Source: Sphingosinicella sp. YJ22 (GTDB lineage Bacteria; Pseudomonadota; Alphaproteobacteria; Sphingomonadales; Sphingomonadaceae). Taken from it: a DNA stretch of 40,732 nucleotides. This document shows, piece by piece, positions 1 to 9,309 of this stretch (positions are counted from its first letter, which is position 1; each line of letters begins with the position of its first letter). Where the stretch lies: assembly GCF_011320075.1 (NCBI RefSeq), contig NZ_JAANPA010000032.1:1-40732 (forward strand), given 5' to 3'. Made by a program: the position numbers and the translations under genes. The notes beneath the pieces were generated by a model. The model saw nothing but the letters and a program-made list of their open reading frames with translations, searched no databases and had not been told where the DNA came from.

Positions 1-981
1 AAGGATGGCGGCGAGACCGGCGCCGGCCAGCCCGCGATCCCTGCGCCCGCGCCGGCTCCTGCGCCCGCTCCGGCTGCCGCCACGGGTGACCGAGTCAAGG
101 CGTCGCCGCTCGCGCGCCGCCTTGCCGAACAGCAGGGCATCGATCTTTCCGGCCTGACCGGCTCGGGCCCGAGCGGCCGCATCGTCAAGGCCGACGTCGA
201 CGCTGCCGCCGGCAAGCCGAAGGCGGCCCCCGCCGCTGCCGCCGCTGCTCCCGCACCGGCCGCCGCGCCGGCCGCGCCGCTCGAGACCGACATCCCGCAC
301 GAGGCGGTCAAGCTCTCGAACATGCGCAAGACGATCGCCCGCCGCCTCACCGAGGCCAAGCAGACGATCCCGCACATCTATCTCACCGTCGACATCCGCC
401 TCGACGCGCTCCTAAAGCTACGCGGCGAATTGAACGCGGGCCTGTCGAGCCGCGGGGTGAAGCTCAGCGTCAACGACATGCTGATCAAGGCGCTCGCCGT
501 CGCCCTCGTCGAGGTGCCGGAGTGCAACGTCAGCTTCACGGCGGACCAGCTCATCAAGTACAGCCGCGCCGACATTTCCGTGGCGGTGTCGATCCCGGGC
601 GGCCTCATCACCCCGATCGTCGCCGGCGCCGACGGCAAGAGCCTCAGCGCGATCTCCAGGGAGATGGCCGAGCTCGCCGGCCGGGCCAAGGAAGGCAAGC
701 TGCAACCCCATGAATATCAAGGGGGAACCGCGTCGATTTCGAACATGGGGATGTTCGGCATCAAGTCTTTCGATGCCGTCATCAACCCGCCCCAGGGGAT
801 GATCATGGCAATCGGCGCGGGCGAGAAAAGGCCCTACGTCATCGACGACAGCCTGCAGATCGCGACGGTGATGAGCGCCACCGGAAGCTTCGACCACCGC
901 GCCATCGACGGCGCCGACGGCGCCCGACTGATGAAGCTGTTCAAGGAACTCGTCGAAAGCCCGCTCGGGATGATCGCGTAA
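1..981 (+). CDS. pdhC: Pyruvate dehydrogenase dihydrolipoamide acetyltransferase (E2), 5'-truncated by window edge
   Basis: This is the C-terminal 326 residues of the E2 core of the pyruvate dehydrogenase complex, which moves acetyl groups from lipoyl-lysine to CoA. The frame is open from base 1. It starts in an Ala/Pro-rich linker. A peripheral subunit-binding domain follows, with SPLARRLAEQQGIDL and GSGPSGRIVKADVD at bases about 109-201. After a second Ala/Pro linker comes the catalytic domain from about base 320. The active-site motif DHRAIDGADGARL lies near bases 892-930, with the catalytic His in DHRAIDG. The lipoyl domain lies upstream of the window. The gene overlaps the E3 gene by one base (TAATG), which argues for translational coupling. 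A 2-oxoglutarate dehydrogenase E2 is the alternative; the Ala/Pro linkers and adjacent E3 fit PDH better. Confidence 0.93.
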   Translation, partial: KDGGETGAGQPAIPAPAPAPAPAPAAATGDRVKASPLARRLAEQQGIDLSGLTGSGPSGRIVKADVDAAAGKPKAAPAAAAAAPAPAAAPAAPLETDIPHEAVKLSNMRKTIARRLTEAKQTIPHIYLTVDIRLDALLKLRGELNAGLSSRGVKLSVNDMLIKALAVALVEVPECNVSFTADQLIKYSRADISVAVSIPGGLITPIVAGADGKSLSAISREMAELAGRAKEGKLQPHEYQGGTASISNMGMFGIKSFDAVINPPQGMIMAIGAGEKRPYVIDDSLQIATVMSATGSFDHRAIDGADGARLMKLFKELVESPLGMIA

Positions 982-2396
982 TGGCTGACCAATATGACCT
1001 CATCGTCCTCGGCTCGGGGCCTGGCGGCTATGTCGCGGCGATCCGGGGGGCGCAGCTCGGGCTCAAGACGGCGATCGTCGAGCGCGAGCTGCTCGGCGGC
1101 ATCTGCCTCAACTGGGGCTGCATCCCGACCAAGGCGCTGCTGCGCTCGGCCGAGATCTATCATTATATGCAGCACGCCTCGGCCTACGGCCTCGCGGCTC
1201 AAGGGATCAGCGCGGATCTCGACGCGGTGGTGAAGCGCTCGCGCGGCGTCGCGGCCCAGCTCAACAAGGGCGTCACCGGGCTGATGAAGAAGAACAAGAT
1301 CGCCGTCCACATGGGCGAGGGCAAGCTGACCGGGAAGGGCAAGCTGTCGGTCACCGACAAGGACGGCAAGACCAGCGAGCTCAGCGCCAAGCACATCATC
1401 GTCGCCACCGGCGCCCGCGCCCGCGACCTGCCCTTCGCCAAGACCGACGGCAAGCGCATCTGGACCTATCGCCATGCGATGGTGCCGCCGGAGATGCCAT
1501 CGAAGCTGCTGGTCATCGGCTCCGGCGCGATCGGCATCGAGTTCGCCAGCTTCTACAACGACATGGGCGCCGAGGTGACGGTGGTCGAGATGCTCGACCG
1601 GATCGTGCCGGTGGAGGATTCCGACGTCTCCGCCTTCCTCGAGAAGGCGCTGAAGAAGCAGGGCATGACGATCATGACCGGCGCCGGAGTCGAGAAGATC
1701 GAGGCGGGCGCGTCGGGCGTCAAGGCGAGCATCAAGGGCAAGGACGGCAAGGTCGTGACCGGCGATTTCAGCCACGTCATCGTCGCCATCGGCATCGTCC
1801 CCAACACCGAGACGATCGGCCTCGAGACGCTGGGCGTGAAGGCCGACCGCGGCTTCATCCAGATCGACCCCTATGGCCGCACCAATGTCGACGGCATCTG
1901 GGCGATCGGCGACTGCGCGCCGGGGCCGTGGCTCGCGCACAAGGCCAGCCACGAGGGCGTCACCGCCGCCGAGGCGATCGCCCAGGCGCTGGGCAACAAG
2001 GACGTGCATCCGCACCCGCTCGACAAGGCCAACATCCCGGGCTGCACCTATTGCCACCCGCAGGTCGCGTCGGTCGGCCTGACCGAGGCCAAGGCCAAGG
2101 AAGCGGGCCACGAGGTCAAGGTCGGCAACTTCCCCTTCATCGGCAACGGCAAGGCGATCGCGCTCGGCGAGGCGGAAGGCTTCATCAAGACGGTATTCGA
2201 CGCCAAGACCGGCGAGCTGCTCGGCGCGCACATGATCGGCGCGGAAGTGACCGAGCTGATCCAGGGCTATACGGTCGGCAAGCAGGCGGAGCTGGTCGAG
2301 ACGGACTTCATGAACACCGTCTTCCCGCACCCCACGCTAAGCGAGATGATGCACGAGAGCGTGCTGGGGGCGTACGGGCGGGCCCTGCATATTTAG
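981..2396 (+). CDS. lpdA: Dihydrolipoyl dehydrogenase (E3)
   Basis: This flavoprotein reoxidises the dihydrolipoyl groups of E2 using NAD+. The 471-residue length is normal for the family. The FAD-binding GSGPGG lies at about residues 11-16. The redox disulfide is in GGICLNWGCIPTK (C42 and C47). The NAD-binding GSGAIGIEF is near residue 175, and the second FAD motif ends in AIGDC near residue 310. The C-terminal catalytic dyad is in HPTLSE (H450, E455). The start ATG at 981 overlaps the E2 stop, so the two genes are translationally coupled at the end of the pdh operon. Several paralogues usually exist in one genome; adjacency to E2 makes this the PDH-dedicated copy. Confidence 0.96.
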   Translation: MADQYDLIVLGSGPGGYVAAIRGAQLGLKTAIVERELLGGICLNWGCIPTKALLRSAEIYHYMQHASAYGLAAQGISADLDAVVKRSRGVAAQLNKGVTGLMKKNKIAVHMGEGKLTGKGKLSVTDKDGKTSELSAKHIIVATGARARDLPFAKTDGKRIWTYRHAMVPPEMPSKLLVIGSGAIGIEFASFYNDMGAEVTVVEMLDRIVPVEDSDVSAFLEKALKKQGMTIMTGAGVEKIEAGASGVKASIKGKDGKVVTGDFSHVIVAIGIVPNTETIGLETLGVKADRGFIQIDPYGRTNVDGIWAIGDCAPGPWLAHKASHEGVTAAEAIAQALGNKDVHPHPLDKANIPGCTYCHPQVASVGLTEAKAKEAGHEVKVGNFPFIGNGKAIALGEAEGFIKTVFDAKTGELLGAHMIGAEVTELIQGYTVGKQAELVETDFMNTVFPHPTLSEMMHESVLGAYGRALHI

Positions 2397-2592
2397 CCTT
2401 CTGAGAGGTCGAGAGCGGCTGCTTTTGGCCATAAGTGGGCTGTCTGCTTTGGGCGGCGGTGCGCGAAAGCAGGCGTCACCGCTCGATGAGGGAGAGTGTG
2501 GGGTTACAACCCATGCGCCCGTTGAACATTTTGCTACTCGGCAGAGTTCGCAGACGCCTAGCAGGACCCATTGGCCGACCGCTCATTGATCC
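2397..2592. other. Intergenic region with a short inverted repeat
   Basis: No gene is supported here. A 7-base inverted repeat, CTGCTTT at 2444-2450 and AAAGCAG at 2466-2472, flanks a GC-rich loop. It could be a degenerate copy of a dispersed palindromic repeat or a weak transcription end for the pdh operon, but no T-run follows on the plus strand. Confidence 0.3.
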
Positions 2593-2620
2593 AAAACGCC
2601 CCGGCGAACATGCCGGGGCG
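2593..2620 (-). terminator. Rho-independent terminator of the 2652-3311 gene
   Basis: A perfect 9-bp stem pairs CGCCCCGGC (2597-2605) with GCCGGGGCG (2612-2620) around a 6-base loop. On the minus strand the stem is followed by TTTT (2596-2593), so it ends leftward transcription of the secreted-protein gene. Confidence 0.8.
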
Positions 2621-2651
2621 CTTCGCTTACGCTACTTCACTCTCACGAAGA

Positions 2652-3311
2652 TCAGCGGTTCATCGGATAGACGCGAACCACCGTCTGGGTACGGGCGTCG
2701 ATCTGGTAGATCTGCCGTCCGTCGGTGCGGTAATAGGCGCCGTTGCCGTCGCGATACTGATCGCGATAGCGGCCCTGGAGACCGTAGAGCCCGCTCGATG
2801 CGCGCTGTCCGACTCTCAGGCCGCCGCCGCCGAACACGCTGTCGATCACTCCGCCGAGGCCCGAGCGCGGCTGCTGATACTGGCCCTCGTCGACGTAGCC
2901 GCCGCTCCACTGGCCGTCGCGGCCATAGCCGTCCTCACGGTCATAGCGGTCCCAGCGCGCCTGCTCGTTACCGTCGGCGCGGCGGATTCCCTGGCGAAGG
3001 TCGCGCATTCGGCGCTGAAGCTCGCCGCGCTCCTGACCGCTGATGCCGTTGCGGGCATATTGGCGCTCGAGCTGGGTAAGCTGGCGCAGCTGCTGACGAA
3101 GAGGCCTCGCTTCTCGGCGCGTGATCGATCCGCTTTGGACTCCGGCCTGCAGCCTCATCTGGAGCTGGTCGATTCGGGCCGACAGGTTCACATCGGCGTT
3201 GCCGCCGCGATAGTCGTTCTGCTGCTGGCCGCCATAGCCGGGCTGCGCGACCGCCGGTGCGGCGATGGCCAATGCCGAAACGGCTGCCATCGTTGCGATG
3301 AACTTGTTCAT
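2652..3311 (-). CDS. Secreted or periplasmic basic protein, function unknown
   Basis: The product has 219 residues. A clear signal peptide (MNKFIATMAAVSALAIAAPAVAQ) has a likely cleavage after AVAQ. The mature part is rich in Gln, Arg, Gly and Tyr. Residues about 40-110 form a long charged helical region (ARIDQLQMRLQAG, RREARPLRQQLRQLTQLERQ). A Gly-rich segment (SVFGGGGLRVGQ) follows. The end is a Tyr/Arg-rich tail (RDGNGAYYRTDGRQIYQ) that resembles the RDGYR-type repeats of small periplasmic proteins. The start is supported by AGGAGA six bases upstream of ATG. It is monocistronic, with its own terminator downstream. I do not recognise a named family. Confidence 0.82.
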   Translation of the reverse strand: MNKFIATMAAVSALAIAAPAVAQPGYGGQQQNDYRGGNADVNLSARIDQLQMRLQAGVQSGSITRREARPLRQQLRQLTQLERQYARNGISGQERGELQRRMRDLRQGIRRADGNEQARWDRYDREDGYGRDGQWSGGYVDEGQYQQPRSGLGGVIDSVFGGGGLRVGQRASSGLYGLQGRYRDQYRDGNGAYYRTDGRQIYQIDARTQTVVRVYPMNR

Positions 3312-3498
3312 TAGAATTCTCCTGGAAGAACGCCCCCCGGGCGTCTGAAATCACTTGGCGCCCTGTCAGATGTCGCTCACCTGAACAGATTATTCGTGCA
3401 ACGCGTATTAGGTCCGGAATAGACAGCCATAGAATAATTCAAGGTGGGTCGGCATATTTGTCTGGGGCAAATCATGTCGCCAACGCGTTATCCTTTTC
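3312..3498. other. Intergenic region upstream of the secreted-protein gene
   Basis: This stretch is AT-richer than its surroundings. It must hold the leftward promoter of the 2652-3311 gene. No convincing -35/-10 pair, operator or RNA gene stands out. The wider gap between annotated genes (3312-3667) contains only the tentative small ORF at 3499-3615. Confidence 0.4.
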
Positions 3499-3615
3499 AT
3501 GAACATAGCCACGAACATAGCTCTGACGTCTCATATAGCCGCCATCAACTATGGCTTGGCGGCATTCATCGTCGCACTGCCGACGATGGTGATCCTGTAT
3601 CGCTGGCTGCTCTGA
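3499..3615 (+). CDS. Possible 38-residue membrane miniprotein
   Basis: An ATG-initiated frame encodes a 38-residue peptide. The N-terminus is polar (MNIATNIALTSHIA). It is followed by one hydrophobic segment (INYGLAAFIVALPTMVILY) and a short basic end (RWLL), the layout of a single-pass small membrane protein with a cytoplasmic Arg. No good ribosome-binding site is seen upstream (GTTATCCTTTTC). Chance occurrence is possible, so this is a tentative call based on composition only. Confidence 0.3.
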   Translation: MNIATNIALTSHIAAINYGLAAFIVALPTMVILYRWLL

Positions 3616-3667
3616 GGCCCCTCACTCACGCAGGTCGTGGCGACCCGAGCCATGGCCTCCCTTCAGG

Positions 3668-4021
3668 CTATGCTGCAGGGTCCGGATCGCGCATGGCGAG
3701 CAGACGGGCCGTAAGTTGGCGAAGCACGCGGGAGCGGTGCGCATAGCGATTGTAGCGTGTTCCGACCCGTCCTTCGGAAAAGTCGCGAGCCAGGGCCTGC
3801 GTCATATCGCGGAGCGCCGCTTCAAGAGCGTCAGCCTCCGTAGTAGACCGATGACCCGTCGGCGTCGGAAGACGGGCGACGAGTAGGTTCCCGCCCTCAT
3901 TTTCCCATCTTTCCAAGGCAGCCTGCCGTCGGCGGCGGCGCTGCCGATCGGCAGGGGCCACATAGGGCAAAAATTCCGGTGCGGCATGGCCCGGTGATGG
4001 TCGTTGATAGGAGATGTCCAC
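3668..4021 (-). CDS. Hypothetical protein, basic and helical, 117 residues
   Basis: The preferred start is GTG at 4021 because GGAGG lies six bases upstream. A longer frame reaches 4057 but lacks such a signal. The product begins VDISYQRPSPGHAAPEFLPY, continues with a strongly basic stretch (RQRRRRRQAALERW), and ends in a predicted helical region (EADALEAALRDMTQALARDF). There is no signal peptide or membrane segment. It is downstream of, and co-directional with, the MreB-like gene with a 174-base gap, so co-transcription is possible. I do not recognise the family. Confidence 0.6.
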   Translation of the reverse strand: MDISYQRPSPGHAAPEFLPYVAPADRQRRRRRQAALERWENEGGNLLVARLPTPTGHRSTTEADALEAALRDMTQALARDFSEGRVGTRYNRYAHRSRVLRQLTARLLAMRDPDPAA

Positions 4022-4184
4022 TTTCCGCCTCCATCCTTGAGCGGGAGTGCAAATCATCTCTCAGTCGCGGCCATGCTCGTGAGATCGCACGCGATAGATA
4101 TAATGTGGGGGCTCGGAAGCAGAATTGCCATCGACCGCGAAAGATTAGGGTTTCGAATCGTCGGCGCCGACTCGCACTAACCGG

Positions 4185-5314
<1,130 letters not shown>

Positions 5315-5391
5315 CTAATGTCCGTTCCCAACGTGTTGATAACAGCGATTGGTCGTCCGCAATGGGCGCTTAGCTGACGTGCCCGCCTTGC

Positions 5392-5416
5392 TTGACAAAT
5401 AGGAAATGTTCCTATT
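5392..5416 (+). promoter_or_regulatory. TTGACA box joined to a perfect palindromic operator candidate
   Basis: A consensus -35 hexamer TTGACA (5392-5397) is directly followed by a perfect 8-bp inverted repeat, AATAGGAA (5398-5405) and TTCCTATT (5409-5416), around ATG. The -10 is uncertain (TATTCC at 5413 with 15-base spacing). The palindrome sits between the -35 and the start codon at 5447, an ideal place for repression, perhaps autoregulation by the HTH protein encoded downstream. Confidence 0.55.
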
Positions 5417-5446
5417 CCGTTCCATTCAAGAGAGCGGGAGCGGGAC

Positions 5447-6361
5447 ATGGCGGAGCAAGCGAAACGCGCGCCGGAGAAGGCGCCGCGGATGCGGTTGTCG
5501 CAGGAGCGGCGGGAGCGGTTCCTGGAGGTGCTGGGGGAGACCGGGAACCGGCGGCTGGCGGCGGAGGCGATCGGGGTGGAGCCTCGGCTGATGGACCAGA
5601 GGCGAAGGTTCGATCCTCTGCTCGACCGGCAGTGGCGCGAGGCGCTGGGGCGGGCGGAGCGGCGGCTCGCCGGGGCGGCGGGGCCGCTCGACACCGGGCG
5701 CGAATTCAACGTCATCCGCAAGGCGCCGAACGGGCGGACTCAGATCGTCACCGCCGGGCCCAAGCGCTGGTCGCAGAAAGTGGAGGCGCGGTTCCTGGCG
5801 GCGCTCGGCATGTGCGGCAATGTCGCGGCGGCGGCGCGGTCGGTCGGCTTCTCCGAGGGCGCGATCTGGCAGCGGCGGCGCAAATTCACCGCGTTCGCCC
5901 AGGCGATGGAGGAGGTGCTCGAGGAGGCGGAGATCCGCATCGAGTTCCGGCTGGCGGCGATGGGAAGCGACCTCGCGGCGGCCGGGCTCGACTCGTTCGC
6001 GGCGACGGAGGCGGCGGCGAACCGGTATGGGGCGGAGAACCGGGACGGCGCGGGTTCTTCGGACCATCCCCACCCCCGGCCCCTCCCGCAAGCGGGAGGG
6101 GAGACTCCGTTCGACGCGGACATGGCGTTCCGATTCCTCAAGTGGCGGGAGGCGAAGCGGCAGGGGCGGGCGCCGCGCCAGGGCCATGGCGCGCCCAAGC
6201 GGATGTCGTTCGAGGACTCGATCGCGCTGCTCGACAAGAAGCTCAAGGCGTTCGGCGCCCGGCACCGCAGGGAGCAGCTCGCGCAGGGCTGGGCCGAGGA
6301 CGAGGCGGGCCGGATGATCCCGCCGGGCTGGGTGCGGAGCGAGCCGCCGGGCGACGCGTGA
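5447..6361 (+). CDS. Duplicated helix-turn-helix protein, phage small-terminase-like, with in-frame repeat insertion
   Basis: The 304-residue product contains two related HTH units. The first is RRERFLEVLGETGNRRLAAEAIGV near residues 21-44. The second is VEARFLAALGMCGNVAAAARSVGF near 109-132. Each is followed by a basic/aromatic stretch (RRRFDPLLDRQWREAL; RRRKFTAFAQAMEEVL). This pattern resembles phage terminase small subunits and related DNA-binding proteins. Residues about 207-218 (HPHPRPLPQAGG) are encoded by an inserted palindromic repeat. The last part holds KRMSFEDSIALLDKKLKAFG. The start is supported by GGGAG upstream. No large terminase or capsid genes are next to it, so it may be a domesticated phage gene. 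The exact function is unknown. Confidence 0.8.
   Translation: MAEQAKRAPEKAPRMRLSQERRERFLEVLGETGNRRLAAEAIGVEPRLMDQRRRFDPLLDRQWREALGRAERRLAGAAGPLDTGREFNVIRKAPNGRTQIVTAGPKRWSQKVEARFLAALGMCGNVAAAARSVGFSEGAIWQRRRKFTAFAQAMEEVLEEAEIRIEFRLAAMGSDLAAAGLDSFAATEAAANRYGAENRDGAGSSDHPHPRPLPQAGGETPFDADMAFRFLKWREAKRQGRAPRQGHGAPKRMSFEDSIALLDKKLKAFGARHRREQLAQGWAEDEAGRMIPPGWVRSEPPGDA
6064..6103. repeat. Dispersed palindromic repeat element inserted in frame
   Basis: The core is a perfect 10-bp inverted repeat, CCCCTCCCGC (6080-6089) and GCGGGAGGGG (6092-6101), with a 2-base loop. It is preceded by a C-rich arm with CCCCACCCCCGG. I recognise this as a repeat common in proteobacterial intergenic DNA. Here it lies inside a coding frame and is read as HPHPRPLPQAGG without disrupting it. 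Confidence 0.7.
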
Positions 6362-6407
6362 CGGCAGCGGCCGCGGCGGCGCCAGGGGAGCGCGTCAGAG
6401 GCCCGAG

Positions 6408-7457
6408 TCAGAGGATCGCGAGATGGCGGTTGTCGAACGCGCTCTTGTATTGCGAGGCGATCTCGACCTTGCGCTCCATCGCCTCAAGCACCGGCACGCT
6501 GAAGTCGACGCCGGCGAGCCGCGAGCAGCTTTCGAGGTTGCCCGGCGAGAACACGTTCACCTCGAGGATCTTGTCGCCGACGATGTCGACTCCGACCAGG
6601 AACATGCCGTCGGCGACCAGCTTGGGCCGGATCAGCTCGGCGACGGCGAGCTCGGTGTCGCCGACCTCCACCGCCTCCGCCTTGCCGCCGGCATGGATGT
6701 TCGAGCGGATGTCGTCCTTGGCCGCGACCCGGCGAAGCGCCGCGAACTTGCCCTTAATCTGCAGCGGCGCGCCGTTCATCATGAACAGGCGGATGTCGCC
6801 CTTCTTGGCCGCGGGGACATAGGCCTGGGCGATGATGTAGCCGTCGCGGCCGATCGCTTCGATCATCTGGTTGAGATTGGACTGGTTCTCCGGATCGACC
6901 TTGAACACGCCGGATCCGCCCGAGCCCTGAAGCGGCTTGAGGATGATGTTGCCGCCATGGTCCTTGGCGAACGCCTTGATGTCCGACGCGTGCTTGGTGA
7001 TCAGGGTCTCGGCGCGGGCCTCGGCCGGGAAGCTCTGGAAATAGAGCTTGTTGGTGGCCCTGCCGAGGCTGTCGGGATCGTTGAGGACGATGACGCCGCG
7101 CCGCGCCGCCTCGCGCCCGAACAGGATTCCGCTGTCCATCGCCCAGGGGGCGTTCTGGGCGTCGATCGACGGGTCGTTGCGAAGCATCAGGACGTCGATT
7201 CCCGCCATGTCGACGCGCTCGATCTTGCACGCCTTGTCGTCCTTCAGAGTCTCGAAGAAATCGAGGCGGCTCTTGTACTTGCGCTTGGGCAGGAAGCGCC
7301 CGTGCACGTTGAGGCTGTCGTCCGGGCTCAGCACGAAGTCCGACGGGGTGATATAGCAGACCCGGTGGCCGCGGCTGACCGCCTGGTGGGCCAGCGTCGT
7401 CGTGGTGTAATTCTCATATTCGCGCTCGATGTCGTTGACGAAGAAGCCGATCATCAT
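6408..7457 (-). CDS. GshB-like ATP-grasp ligase
   Basis: This 349-residue protein aligns by eye along its whole length with bacterial glutathione synthetase. Matching segments are LMLRNDPSID, TLITKHASDIKAF, the ATP-grasp phosphate loop NIILKPLQGSGGSGVF, AQAYVPAAKKGDIRLF, the basic/Gly loop RSNIHAGGKAEA, and the Mg-binding VGVDIVGDKILEVNVFSP. The expected reaction is ATP-dependent amide-bond formation. E. coli GshB is about 316 residues, so this one is longer, with an extra N-terminal insertion (GRFLPKRKYKSRLDFF). It is the third gene of a leftward operon, seven bases after the DUF1704 stop. It may be the cell's glutathione synthetase or a paralogue that ligates another amino acid; the operon context favours the latter. 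Confidence 0.85.
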   Translation of the reverse strand: MMIGFFVNDIEREYENYTTTTLAHQAVSRGHRVCYITPSDFVLSPDDSLNVHGRFLPKRKYKSRLDFFETLKDDKACKIERVDMAGIDVLMLRNDPSIDAQNAPWAMDSGILFGREAARRGVIVLNDPDSLGRATNKLYFQSFPAEARAETLITKHASDIKAFAKDHGGNIILKPLQGSGGSGVFKVDPENQSNLNQMIEAIGRDGYIIAQAYVPAAKKGDIRLFMMNGAPLQIKGKFAALRRVAAKDDIRSNIHAGGKAEAVEVGDTELAVAELIRPKLVADGMFLVGVDIVGDKILEVNVFSPGNLESCSRLAGVDFSVPVLEAMERKVEIASQYKSAFDNRHLAIL

Positions 7458-7464
7458 CTCTCAC

Positions 7465-9309
7465 TCACTCCACATCGAGTATGTTCTGAAGCGCCAGTCC
7501 GTCGCGCAGGCGGGCGACGCGCCGCTGGACATCCTCGCGGCCGAGGAATTCCGGCGTGAACAAAGGCGGGCGGATGAGGTTCCGCTGAAGCAGCTCCTCG
7601 ATCGCGGAGACGTGGCCGGGCGCGATCTTGCCGATCCAGAACGGGTCGAGCGAGGCGCCCGACGCGACCAGCCCGATGACGTGCTGGAAGCCCTCCAGGT
7701 AGATGAAGTCCTTGACGAAGCCGCCCGAGCGGAACACCCGCGCGGTGATGTCGAAGGCCGGGCGCCGGCCGATGCCGTGGTCGTCGGACAGCATCCGGAA
7801 CACCTCGACGAAATCGGCGCCGTCGAGCATGGCGTGGACCGCGAGCACGCGGCCGGCGAGCAGGCGCAGGCGCGCAGCGGTCAGCCCGCCGACGGCCCAT
7901 TCGGCGAACACGCCGAGGCCTTCCTGAACCCCTTCATATTGCGCGAGGCCGGTGCGGAACACGGTCAGTCCCTGAGCCGCGCCGTTGCAATAGGTGAGCA
8001 GGTGGACGCTGACCTCGTGCGCCAGAAGCGGATCGAGCCGGCTTTCGAGCATCGAGGTGTTGCTCGCGATCATCAGCTTGCCGCCGGACACGATCAGGCT
8101 GCCGACGTCGTCGCGCACCTCGACCTCGGCCGCGAACCCCGGATCGATCGCCTGGTATCTGGCGACGAGGGCGCGGGCGGTGTCGGCAACCTCGGCGGCG
8201 CCGATCCGCCGGCTGGGCGGAGTCGGGGGATGCTGCGCGGCGAGGATCGCGCGGGCGTCGGCGAGCAGCCTGGTGGTGACGGTGCCGTAGTGGAGCAGCG
8301 ACGCGGCCCGGAAGGCGCGGCTGTTGCGCGTCGCGAGCATCGTCAGCTGGTGATCGATCTCCTGCCGTTTCTCCGACAGCAGGCGTTCCAGCAGCGGATC
8401 CTCCAGCTTCGACAGGTCGACCGCGTAGAGCTCGCGCTTGGCCATGTCCGGATCGACGGTCAGCGGCCGGTAACGGAATTGCGGCGCCCGCTGCGCGCCG
8501 CCGTCGAGGAAGGTCTGCATCGCCTCGCGGGTGTTGATCGGCGACACCGACAGCAGGAAATCGAAGCTTCGCGCGACTCCGTCGAGCTTGCGGTCGGCGT
8601 CCAGCGCGGCGGCGAGGAAGGCGCTTCGACCGAGCGAGCGATAATGGTCGGGGGCGCCGGTCTTGCCCTTCGCCATGAACGCGCAGGCGGCTTTGAGCAG
8701 CGCGTCGCCGCACGCCGCGGCGAGCTCGTGGGTGATTTGAGGATAGAAGGTGTCGTCGCCGGCGCGATGGATCTGCGGAATGGCGATGGACAGGTGGTCG
8801 ACGTCGGCGCCGCTCGCGCCGGTGTCGACCGGGCCGGCGTCGCCGGCCAGCTCGACGAAGGCCTGGCGAAGATCGATCTCGATCTCGGCGAGCGCCTTGG
8901 CGAGCGCGGCGAGCGCGCCTTGGGCGCGCTCCCCCGGCGACGCGGCGACCCGGAAGCGGAACTCGGGCAGGTCCTCGGAGCCGGCACGCGCCGGCTGCCA
9001 CGCCGAGTCCTCGACGGTCAGGACGAGCAAGCGCTCGAAGCGCCGGGACATCGCCGCGGCGATCGCCGCGAGCGCCTGCGCGGCGAGGGCGTCGTCCTCG
9101 GGCGACCAGATCAGATAGGCCGGGCTGTTGACCGCGACCCGCCGGGCGATGCTTCGGCCTGGGCTGGCCGAGCGGTGAAGCACGATGAACGGGAGGTAGC
9201 GGTCGAAATGCACGCGGCCGCTCGTGCCGACCGCCTGGCGCAGCTCGCCGCGCTGCCCGAGCTTTGCGGCAAAGGCCGGGGCGTCGGAGAGAGTCGCGCT
9301 ATCGGTCAT
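7465..9309 (-). CDS. DUF1704 / QEGLA-motif metallopeptidase (MATCAP-like)
   Basis: The 614-residue protein belongs to the family annotated as flavohemoglobin expression-modulating QEGLA motif protein (TIGR02421). It has the zincin motif HEVSVH (H431, E432, H436) and, downstream, YEGVQEGLGVFAEW (Y458 to W471). This supplies a Glu in the position used by eukaryotic MATCAP tubulin carboxypeptidases, to which the family is related. The N-terminal half is non-catalytic and family-specific. The start ATG at 9309 overlaps the stop of the upstream gene by four bases (ATGA), showing translational coupling. No signal peptide or membrane segment is seen, so it should act in the cytoplasm. The bacterial substrate is unknown; a carboxypeptidase acting on the product of the neighbouring ligase is my inference. 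Confidence 0.9.
   Translation of the reverse strand: MTDSATLSDAPAFAAKLGQRGELRQAVGTSGRVHFDRYLPFIVLHRSASPGRSIARRVAVNSPAYLIWSPEDDALAAQALAAIAAAMSRRFERLLVLTVEDSAWQPARAGSEDLPEFRFRVAASPGERAQGALAALAKALAEIEIDLRQAFVELAGDAGPVDTGASGADVDHLSIAIPQIHRAGDDTFYPQITHELAAACGDALLKAACAFMAKGKTGAPDHYRSLGRSAFLAAALDADRKLDGVARSFDFLLSVSPINTREAMQTFLDGGAQRAPQFRYRPLTVDPDMAKRELYAVDLSKLEDPLLERLLSEKRQEIDHQLTMLATRNSRAFRAASLLHYGTVTTRLLADARAILAAQHPPTPPSRRIGAAEVADTARALVARYQAIDPGFAAEVEVRDDVGSLIVSGGKLMIASNTSMLESRLDPLLAHEVSVHLLTYCNGAAQGLTVFRTGLAQYEGVQEGLGVFAEWAVGGLTAARLRLLAGRVLAVHAMLDGADFVEVFRMLSDDHGIGRRPAFDITARVFRSGGFVKDFIYLEGFQHVIGLVASGASLDPFWIGKIAPGHVSAIEELLQRNLIRPPLFTPEFLGREDVQRRVARLRDGLALQNILDVE

Noticed and set aside
834-2330. 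A 498-codon minus-strand open frame over lpdA
   Set aside because: Antisense shadow typical of high-GC DNA; composition is Asp/Arg/Leu-rich and has no domain signature.
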